This document shows positions 10,701 through 22,400 of a DNA stretch of 29,091 nucleotides, piece after piece (position 1 is the stretch's first letter; each line of letters begins with the position of its first letter). The notes under the pieces were generated by a model. That model saw only the letters and a list, made by a program, of their open reading frames with translations, was not told the DNA's origin and ran no database searches. The stretch is from Azolla pinnata (taxonomy: Eukaryota; Streptophyta; Polypodiopsida; Salviniales; Salviniaceae): assembly GCA_037176905.1 (NCBI GenBank), contig JBBBWG010004847.1, forward strand, positions 1 through 29,091, written 5' to 3'. A program made the position numbers and the translations under genes.

Positions 10701-13700
10701 ATGCTAGAACCCCCTCCCATGCTTGCTTTCATGGCCCGAAGTTGATATTGATTGAGGGTGCACTTGTCTCTCTCAGATAAACTTGTGCCTAGTAATCTTT
10801 TTGCATCTGCACGCACTCAAAATGCTCTAGAGCCCCAATTCAAATGCAGATCCCAATGTCTAGACTTGTCCATTGAGGGCTTGCACTACCCTGTTGCATA
10901 TAGAAATAATGGTAAAGGATCTAACTAGAAGCCTTGTTAAAAATAAATTCTTGCATTGAATGTCCCTTTCCAAGGGTATTGCTAACTTATTTCTTTTGTT
11001 CCTGCTTCCCTAGAGTGTTCCCATCTAGTGGATAGTTAGTCCAAAAGTAATCTAATTTACAGATAATATAACTTCTGCAATTTGTTGAAGGTCCTCACAT
11101 ATTGACTGGACTGGAATGAAAATTGGCAATGCCTTTTAGGAGGCCTGGCCCAAGTTACAGCTTCTCACAACCAAAATAGAAACACATTTTAATTCAGATT
11201 TGCTAAATTAAATTCAGCATCCATATCTTTGTCATCATGGCTTGGCCATATGCAGCTTTCACATGATCTAGGACTAAAGCTAATTAATATTAAGAACATG
11301 CATGAATAATCATGACTGCTTGAATGCACTTTAATGAGTTGTTAGTCACCGTTTGCAAGGTCAAAGAGTATTATCATCTGATATTTTGGCTGGAATAAAA
11401 CTTGTAACAGATTGGAGCTCTTCACTTCAATCCTTCTCATCTTTTAGGCATTCTAGATGAAGATGACTTCTGGACTACCTAGAAGCTAAATTTAATTTCT
11501 GATTGAAGCTTATGGTACTCAAATTGATTATAGTTTCAAATGTGTATGTATAAATGGTTGATGTGCTATAAAACTTTCTGTATCTTCTTTTTGAGCTGGT
11601 GCTAACAAGCATTCGTAGGTCGTTGCTGCACAATTTTCTATTTTCTTTCTTATTTAGTTTTCTTTTGCTCCATTTAAAAGAAAAAGTATATCACACGTCT
11701 TACTTACCATTCATGTATAACTTTGTCATTGAAGAACTAAGAAATATTTCCAATGATTGTAATGTAGATGTGCATTAATTGTAATTATATGTTCTCTGCC
11801 AGGTTGATTTGCAGAAAGAAGCTACTATTAAGTTTGTTACTGTGCCAGCGTCATTTCCAGTTATCATATTTGGGCCATTTCCTTCACCAAACTCAGTACT
11901 GCGGTCACTTTCACGTGCTGTTGGTATTAGAATTCTTGTTCATGCCAATAATAATTCACAGATGAATTTGTTCATGCTAATAATAATAATTCACAGAGGA
12001 ATCTCTATTATGCATATACATGCATTTCATGTCTGTATACTGTGTAAGGGAATAAAACCCTGTACATTATTTGATAACAGGAACAATAGATATGCCTCCA
12101 CTGTGGAGTCTTGGGTATCATCAATGTAGATGGAGTTATGAACCTGATTCAAGGATTCTCGAGGTTAGATAGGATGATTGTTCTTGAAATTCATGAAAAT
12201 CTATAAGATGTTATCTGTTTCCGCTGTTCATGATTACGTTATTATTTCTGATATAAATTATTGTAGATTGCCAGAAAATTTCGGGAGAAACGCATTCCTT
12301 GTGATGTGATGTGGATGGATATAGATTATATGGATGAATTCAAATGCTTCACATTTGATTCTGTACGTACTACCTTCCATTGCTAAAGACTTGTATGGAA
12401 CTCTATGTCACAATTAATGGATGTCATACTAAAAAAATGCAGGAAAAATTTTCTTCCCCAAAAGAGCTTGCAGAAACTTTACATGAAAAGGGGTTTAAGG
12501 CTGTCTGGATGCTTGATCCTGGCATAAAAGCAGAAACAGGATATTTTGTGTATGACAGTGGTTCCGCCCAAGATGTATGGGTACTATCATCTAAAGGGGA
12601 GCCATATATAGGTAAGCATTTACAGTTTTTAGATAGATACATGCATTTCAAATTATAACATTGCAATATTCTTGACTGTTGTATGCGGGATCCCTTCACC
12701 CCAGTGAGAGAAAGAAACCATATTCACTGCCACAGGGGAGGTGTGGCCAGGACCATGTGTTTTTCCGGATTTCACTTCATCAAGAACTCGTGAATGGTGG
12801 GCAGATCTTGTGAAACAATTTGTTTCAAATGGTGTTGATGGAATATGGAATGATATGAATGAGCCAACCGTGTTTAAGGTACATCATGATGCCCAGTCCT
12901 TTCATATGCAAAACAGTCACCTTAAGAAGGATGCTTCTGAACCACCTAACCTCTCCATAATCTATATAGACTGAGAGAAAGTGGGTGATAGTGGGCATCC
13001 TTGTTTTAGTCCCAATCACAACCTTTGGTGACCCACTAAGAGATTAGAATTTATTTTCCATTGCATTTCTACAAGCTTAGATGGCAAAGGCTTCCAACCT
13101 TTGCATGAGCCATTAATATCATTTAAGAGGTAAGAACCCTCAGACGAAAATAGAAATTATATCTTCCATCGTTGAGAATCATTATATCATTCATTGGGCT
13201 GTCTATATGGACAATAGGGTCAGTATTACATACAAGAGAATGTTATGATGCTGTATGGCCTATGAGATCTTACACATGTCTATGTGGAATTACAATGGAT
13301 CTCTTAGGACAAACACTGGGTATTTTGAAGATACCTTCAAGAACACAAACATTCCTATGTATTGTAAAATCCTTGATGTTAAAGGATATAGATGAAAGTT
13401 AGTATGTCGTCCCCAACCATGGACACTTGGAAGCATTGGAGGCTCTGGTGGAGTGACTATTGGACAAAGAGGATATCCATTATAGAGTTGTGCATAAAGA
13501 TGTAGTGGCACGTTAAGTATGGATATAGATTCAAAGAGGCAATCTGAGAAAGTTATAAGTCAAGATATGCACTGCTAGAGAAATCACCATATCATTAGGT
13601 TTCCTAGTATCAGGGAGGGATATAATACTATTAAGGGACTTCATAGCACAGACAAGAATCAACAAGCAACTTTGTTTGGACAGTTTTGGCCTTGGGAAGT

Positions 13701-16456
13701 TCATATAGACTATGGTTTTGTTACAATAGCTCATATCACACTGTCTTATCCACCACTGCTGTCTATGATCTCAGCCTTTTGACATTATGAGCATTGTAAG
13801 TCACGAGGTTAAGTAGGCTTCATATTTATACATCTGCCCTGAGCCGCATGATTGGTGGTGCTTTTTAAAAAGACTCACCTGATTGGTTGTTTAGATCATG
13901 GTAGTTCATGCATTCTACCATTCACTCTATCTATTCAGCCTATTTCAAACTGTATGAATATACCCTTCACATAAGCTATCTGAATATCCATGACTCGAGT
14001 GATATGTAAAGTACATTGCTCTAACCTGTTGAAACCCAAAGAGAGGCACAAACATGACTGATTACTTGATGGAATCCATGTCTCTTATGCTTGTTTTAAG
14101 AGAGATGTTTGCTCATTTCCTTGGAAGCAGATCATGCATATCTATTTTTTGAAATGAAGGATGGGTACAAAGAATGAGTATTCTAAAAGCAAGAATGGCC
14201 AACCTAAATAGAAATTGACTCTTGATATGTATAGTATAGGATGACGTGCTAATTGGATACCTTTGCATCTCAGGAGGAAACTGCATGAGAAATTTCAATT
14301 CATTGCATTAAGTTGATAGAAATGCTTTCCTACATTACAGCTAGCAATGGTCCCATGTAAAATCTTCTTATGCACAATAGTTGGTATGATGATGGATATC
14401 ATAATACAAGGATGGGTAGTTATTCAAAGAATTTGTTAGCAAACAAGTACAAGAAAGAAGTGATCATTCGTGTAAGATAGCGTGGAAATGAGGCAGCTGT
14501 CCATATGACTGTCCTCACCTCAGGCTTGGTATGACTGTTTGAAGGGGCCATATGATATTGCTTGGCAGTGTCCCCTTCCTACCTTTGTTTCTACCTTTGT
14601 TATTCATGTTCCAAATTTACTTGATTTGAAGCGAGAAAGGCCATCGATTAGTTACAGTTTGGAAAAGCCCAAGATTACAAAGCGTTGGTAACCCATCTCA
14701 TTATCTATGCCTGTGCCTCCTTGCTTTTGTGTTAGAACTCAACTCTAACTAATAATAAAGAAAAAGAAATAAAACGGAGAAGATTAGCAAGAGGGGCCAG
14801 ATTTGCTCGACCACCTCCCTAACATCGGTGAGAGATGGACTCACATGTTCAATGTTGTCCCATACCACTGCGGGTGCACGAGATTTGTGCCTTGGAAGCT
14901 TAGAGGGACTTTATGATTATCAACAACGAGGCATGTGCAGCACTAACAGAATCTAGACCTCTTGTGGGAGATCCCAGTAGCTAGTCTCCGTATATAGTGT
15001 TAAGCCCTAGGTCCACGTCCTGCTCACACCTCACTGAATTAGACAAAGGGGTCAAGTCACAAAACATTATTGGTTGTCTCTCATTGTGAACTGAATATCT
15101 TCAACTCTCTCCCTCTTCTTATGTGAATCAACCCACACACTCACCATGAGGTTATAGAAACTATGGAAGAGCTACCTCATTATCAGTTATGGCTGTGCTC
15201 ATAACATTTTGGTACTGACACACCTTTTTGATAGTGCTATGTGTTGACTTTACTTCCTAGCTGGACAGAACATAGGATTGTATCACACAATTCAAATTTT
15301 AGAAAATTTGTTAGAAATGTAATATTAAATTTATGTGAGTGAAATGCAGCCTCGTTTGTAACAAATTAACAGTTTTGTGTGTAAATATACTCTAGTATAA
15401 AGTGTGTGCATTGTGTAAACAAATTGTGTTTACACTCTTATGTACTGATGTGGGTGGGAACATGTCTTCCAAAAGGAGATATGGTTGTAAGAAATATCGT
15501 GAAGAGATAATCTCTTTAATTTTGCTACCAGAGGTGGTTGGATGTGTCAAATGAACCATCTCTTGTAAAGAGGATAGATAAAGCATTCTTGTATTATGAG
15601 TTGTGTTGAACATAGTTGAATAGTAGTGGCATTACATGCATGAATTATTATGTTTCAATCCCTGTTTGTAGGTAACCTATATAACTTCTATAGAAGAAGG
15701 TTGTGTTCATCCTCCTCTCTTTCTCCTCATGTGTAATGTCTCTTAATGCTCACTATCACCTACTCTCTTTGGTTTTCACATGTATGAGATATCTATCTAC
15801 ATAGAAAGATGACAGCCATACCGATATTGTGCTGATCTCGAACCCCAGAAGGACTGAAAAGACACCTAAATGCTCAACACTCATTTTGTGAAGATAAAGA
15901 AATGTTAGTGAACCTTGATAAAACTGAACTAAAATGATGGTGTTTAACACGACTCTATCATGGGTAACCAGATCAAAACCAGAATTGTCCTTTGGAAATG
16001 AAAAGGTGGTGTATACATGACCGTATACATACCTAGGGGTGACATTCATGGAGCCTAGGCTCTCCTTACATGAGATGGCATGTGCTGGAATTTCTTGTGA
16101 ATATGCAGCCCATGGTGCCTATGAAAGACAATACACAACTTTCCCATAAATATCCAGTTCCAGGAACCACAAACCTAGTTGCAGCTGTTTGATACATACA
16201 TAATTTCGTAAGCCACATAATTAGACATATTTGGAGGAAGCTTTATTTACGGTGATTGCTCACATGATAGAGAGCAAAGCATCAGTTCCCCATAACATGG
16301 GCAAAGATGAGAGTAGCCCAATAGTGGTTGAGGCATTACTCTGATTAGTGATTGCATCCAATGTACGTGGAAGCTCCCTAAGCAAAGGTTCACTTGGCTA
16401 GCTTTATATCATTGAAGTGGCTTGTTGAAGAATGAGTGTAAATACCCTACCTCATA

Positions 16457-16495
<39 letters not shown>

Positions 16496-19400
16496 ATATA
16501 TATATACCTATCTATATACATACATATACACACACATTGCCATTTCCAAAGATGCCCAATTTGGAAAGGAAAGTCATCCAGGCTGGTTTCGTCAAACTAA
16601 ATAATGGACGGACATGGATGGACCCCACAACATGTCTTTGGAAGGCAAATGGCGCACTATAAGGGGACACATTTCACAGGATGAATTTATTAGCAGGCCT
16701 TCTTACATGGATACACATCAATCTCATGCTTTCTGCATTGTGGTAAGGCAACTCAGGCTTCACATCAATTAAAAATAAACAAGGGCAGATATGAACATAA
16801 ATCTGTGGAAGAACAGATCTGCCAATTATTCCATCAGGGTTGGCATAGCAAGAACAACATTATATTTTAAGATATAATATGTTTAAGAGGCCATTATTTT
16901 CCATTCCTCATAGTGCTCTTGCATCTTTGTTTGCATGCTTATCAGATATCTTTTTCAACTTGTTTTGTACACTATTGTACTCGCATTACATCAACTTGTT
17001 TTCTGTTGCTTTGGCACATGTGGAGAGTGTCACAAAACATTTGCCAGATAAGGTCTTAGCCTTAAAGAGTGACCACAACATACTCGTTCAACGGTCTCCA
17101 ATAAAAGAGCTTTGCAAAGTCTTCTTTCACATTTAACATCGTAGCATCACACAAATAGCAAGTAGAAACGCCCTAATGCTACATAAAGAAAAATGGCTTT
17201 GGATTGATACAAGGCATTGTAAAATAGCTTGGAGGTGTGATTCATCTCACTTGTTTCATAAAGGTCTTTTTATCATCTATTTAAGATGAATTTTCCCTTT
17301 ACAACTAGAAGGTAGATCTATTTGAATCTTTTGATGTTTTGTGAAATATATATAGAGAAATTAAGCTGTCAAAACTGGATGCTAATCTTATATAACTGCC
17401 AAGATATGACTGAAGTACAATGCATGCACTCATAGACTGTGGCAAAAACAATGCCTGAGGGTAATATCCACCGAGGTGATGCAGAGCTTGGAGGATTGCA
17501 GAACCATTCTTATTACCATAATGTAAGCACCAGTGGTTATCTAGAGAACAGCAGGAAACGGTTTCCAGTTACTAAGTGGTGATATCTTTGCACAGGTATA
17601 TGGTATGCTGATGGCAAGATCTACTTATCAGGGTATGCTTCTTGGTGATCCAAGCAAGCGGCCATTTGTGCTAACAAGGGCAGGATTTATTGGTAGCCAA
17701 AGATACGCTGCCACATGGACAGGAGATAATCTGTCAACTTGGGAACATCTTCATATGAGCATACCCATGGCTCTGAATCTGGTATCAACATTATGGAAGA
17801 TAAAATTTGTGTTCCAAGCTATATTGATTTCATCTTCAAGCTATTCAGCTTATTGAATTTCCTGTTGAGAAGTAGGGTTTAAGTGGACAACCATTTTCTG
17901 GTCCGGATATTGGCGGATTCGCGGGTGATGCAACACCAAAACTATTTGCCCGCTGGATGGGCATTGGTGCGTTGCTTCCATTTTGTCGTGCACACTCAGA
18001 AAAGCGGACAGTGGACCATGAACCTTGGTCATTTGGCATGGAGGTATGTATCAGTAAATCTATAAGACAAATTCATTAATCAGGTCAAATAGTGTATTGT
18101 ACTCATATTATTGAATTGTGTCGCTCCTGTACTTGGCTCAAGATTACAAGATGGTTTTTTTTATTGGCTTACTTGCTTTCACGTCTATTCATCATTACTA
18201 GTTAAACATATAGCTAGTTTGGTGCATGATGTTAAACATATAACAAAACTGGTTTGGAGCTGGTTAAGCCAGGCTGACATATGCTCAAGCCGAATCATAC
18301 AGCCCAAACCGGTTATGTAGTCTTGAGCATCATCTGAGTTGAAGTGAACTACTACACCACTAAGCTGCTTAATACTTATTTAATGTTTTGGCTTGGGTGC
18401 AAACCTTGTACCATACAGTCACTGATAGCAAATAACCCTGCTTTGAAGTGCTCCTGGATTTCCTGTTATATTTTTGTAATATTATCAAAAGGGATCTCTA
18501 TGATTGATCCTATCGAAACCAGAAATTCATCTGCAGATTACTGACTTGAAGGATGATGCACACAATGAAGCAACGGGAATACATAATTGATCATCATTAT
18601 GCATCAGTGAACACTGATAAGACATATTACACAAATTCTAGGTGCGTGAACCTCAGCAAGAGAAAATGATATATTATCATTTGGCCACTAGACCAGTGTC
18701 TGCACTCTTGTTTATGAGGCATCAAATCTGCAGATGCTGCCAATTCTCCATATTATGTGATATTGTTAATTTTCCTGAATTTTCTTATTCGATCTTATGT
18801 TTTTCAAAGTGACTATCACAAGCATTTCAAAATGACCAGATCTCTCCGCTTCTTGTACATGTTAACTATCATTTCAAAAGGACTCAAAATAATACAAAGT
18901 TCTGTCTAAATTTAACCTTTATCCTGGTTCTTGCTTGTCTGTTAGTGTGATGGTCTTCTCTTTCTACTGATGCTCAACTCTCTCAAAATTGCTGAGCCGT
19001 GTTATCACATCAGTTTAAAATGCACTGGTGTTTTTCATCAAGGATAATAACAGAAATCAGCATAGTGTTTTGGAATGTGTGTGAATATTGTATCATGCAG
19101 TTTCAGGACTATAAGCCTTGGAGAATTTTCTTTCTGTCCACTGCTATGAAATCAATTTCTTTTCTTGCTCCAGTGTGAGAAAGTTTGCAGATCAGCTCTT
19201 GAAAGAAGATACCGGCTGTTGCCTCACATATACACTCTCTTCTATAATGCTCACACCACTGGAGAACCTATCATAAGTCCACTTTTTTTTGCGGGTATGA
19301 TTTTCCTTAACAGTGAATGAGTCAAAAGGATGAACTTGAGATATCTAAATTCATATATATTAATTAATACAGATTCAATAAACCAAGACCTCCGCACTGT

Positions 19401-22400
19401 AGAAGACAGTTTTCTACTTGGTCCAATTCTTGTTAGTGCAAGGTCTGTTTGAATTGGACTGTTTTACAAGCTAGAAATGGTGACATCATATTTGCATTAT
19501 TTACATGATTAAAATGTATCCTTTCATTTATGTTCAAGCACTGGGAAAACTGGAAGTAGTGGCAAGAAAACGAATTTTCCAAAGGGAATCTGGTTGGAAT
19601 TCAATTTTGATGATGCTCATGAGGTAAATAAATTCTCCTATTTTTGTGTGCTTTAAATTTGATGTTCCTTGTGAGCATATTGTGTTAGTATTATTATGGA
19701 TGCATATACCTTGAATGGGTCCAAGGAGATTTCCTAAATAGCATGTTGTACCCATCATGTGTTTTTCTGGTTTCAGGAGTTGCCGCTACTCTTCTTGAAA
19801 GGTGGATCAATAATTCCAACAGGACCGGTTATACAAAGTACAACAGAATTTGGTTTATCTAACGACTTAGTTTTGATCATGGCACTTGATGAAAATGGTA
19901 AATTCCATTGTTCAATATTTATAATTTTGATGACTAGTTCCTGCTCATTTATTCTATTAGCAATTAGGTTATTGGACCTCTCAATCTTCATGGTATAAGT
20001 TGCCTCTGAAATCTGCTGTGCAGTTATGAATTCCATTTAATGTTTCTGTCTTCACTGGCTGTGAACATTATGGTAAATATTTGAGTGCTGCTCAAGGATC
20101 CATATTCAGACAAGGGTACATGAGATGAGAGAGAAATTTTCACATGCTTTGCAGACATCTCTGTTCTTAAAAAATGTAGCTGTCTACCTTTTTGCATCTT
20201 TCTCTAGCATTTCATATACATGCTACTGCCATGGATCCAAGTACTTGACCCACATTACCCAACTAAAGAACCTTTAATTAGATTCCCAGGCAAACACTTC
20301 TTGCTACATCAAGTTACAATTTAGAAAAAAATGCACAAGTAGGAAATATGAGTGAGACTCGATGCTTGTATATGGTTGCATCTTCATTTGATTTTATATT
20401 TTCTTTTACATTTGTATTTATTTCCATCTGGCTCCTTGCATTTAAGATTTGTTTGAAGTTGTAGAGCTTTCATTGTGATGGAGTGTCCACCTCTACTGAT
20501 CTTGTCTTCATTTTCATGGACATAATATCATGCAGTTAGTTCCATCGTATTTAATTAACTTGCACAAAATTTTAATTCTTTAAACGATGACTTGCATAAA
20601 AATCATGAAAAGAAGAGACGGCTCTTCATAAAAGACATGGAATAAATCTATTTCACTATCTGCTTTAATATGCATTTCAGGAACAGCTGAAGGAATCCTT
20701 TATGAAGATGAGGGAGATGGCTTTGGCTATAAAAATGGAAGGTATCTATTGACATCCTATGAAGCCTGTTTGGAAGGTGAGCATTTATCATTGCAGGTAG
20801 CTTCATCAAATGGTCATTTGGAAAGGCCCCCACGTGCACTCAATGTACATCTTTTGATTGGAGAAAGTGCTAAGGTAGATCCTTGCATGATCTATAAGAT
20901 TCTTAATGCGTTAGAATTGTATCTCATGGGTAATGAATTCAGGTGGTATTTTCTGGCATTGATGGGGATACTCTTCGTTTCAAATTACCAAGCAGTGAGG
21001 AAATTGCAGAACTCATAGCTGAAAGCAGAAGGAAGAAAACTTGTAAGCTTACTAAACGAATGGGTGTGCATTGTTGTTGAACAGTTATCTCCTTAAATTC
21101 ACAGTACATAATTGCTCATTGCATTGGCAAAACCGTGTTTACCTCACAAATCTCCACTATGGCTTGGTGCAAGCCAGATAGAATTTTGAAATGAGGATAA
21201 TGTACATAAAAAATAGCTGTTGCTCATCTTTTTAAATCTCTTTCAAATGTTCACGTTTCAACTCGTGTTAACATGTAGTATGAGGGTTATTTGTTGTAGC
21301 TATGTGGCAGTATTGCTATCCGTCAATCATCTGTCTGTAGATTTCTAGAAGAGACCAGTCCCAAGCATCATCTTCATTGAATTCCATGGTCTTGCATAGT
21401 GTGCTGAACCTGTGTATAATCAGAGTGGTACCTCCCATTATTTTTTAAACGGAAGAAAGTAGCTATGTGAGAACTCCAGAATGACATTATGGCTCGTAAA
21501 GATGAATCCAAGAAGATGCTTTTCTCGTAACAATACCATCTTATTCATAAATTTCTGACCTCTTTTGATCAATAAAGGGAAGATGCGTCACTAATAAGGT
21601 CTTCAGCAATTAGAGGAAAACTTTTCATGAGGAATAGACTAATGTCTAAGTAATTGACATAAGCTGGCTGATGAGCAAGACAAATTAAAGCATTTGAGAG
21701 CCTATGTAATTCGAGCTATTAGAATCTGCAGAGGTGTTTGTATTATGGGCTAAATCAACTTCTCACAGTTAATTGATTGCTTTATCTGATGCCTTCTATT
21801 CATATAAATTTGCATTTCGTAAGTTACTGATCTGAAGTGTTTAGTGATTTTAGCCAATGGAGAAACATTGCAAGACAGTACAGAAATTCATGATCCACTC
21901 TTGGGTGCTGGGGTTCCAAGAACTGTAATGGATCTCAGTGCAGGCGATTGGAAACTTAAAGTGGTTCCATGGATTGGCGGACGCATCATGTCAATGGTAC
22001 ACAATCTAACAGGTAACCTAATTTATTATTGGAATTCCATGTTGTGTCACATGAGAAGTCAAATATATATTGCAGAATAACTGATAACTTGTTGGAACAC
22101 AACTTCCAAGCATTGGGGTACAAATTCATTTCTTCCAAAAGCTCTTAGTAACATGATCGTGATCTGTCACTAAGTGTGATTATCTATTCCTTAGGATCCT
22201 TTGTCTCATAGCCATTCAACCGACGAAAAAGGTATTCCACAAGCATACTTATGATCAATCTGAATGAGATTTGTACATGCATTTGATTAAGACTACCTGA
22301 TCCCAAACTCAAATAATCATCAAGACATCTTATCTCTCTTATAGAAACTATATTTGCAGGGTCAGGAGATTTCGTTAGATTCAAAATGATCCACAAGATA

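Noticed and set aside
10541-10816. A 91-codon minus-strand frame in intron 4
   Set aside because: No family resemblance, and it lies wholly inside an intron of a well-supported gene.
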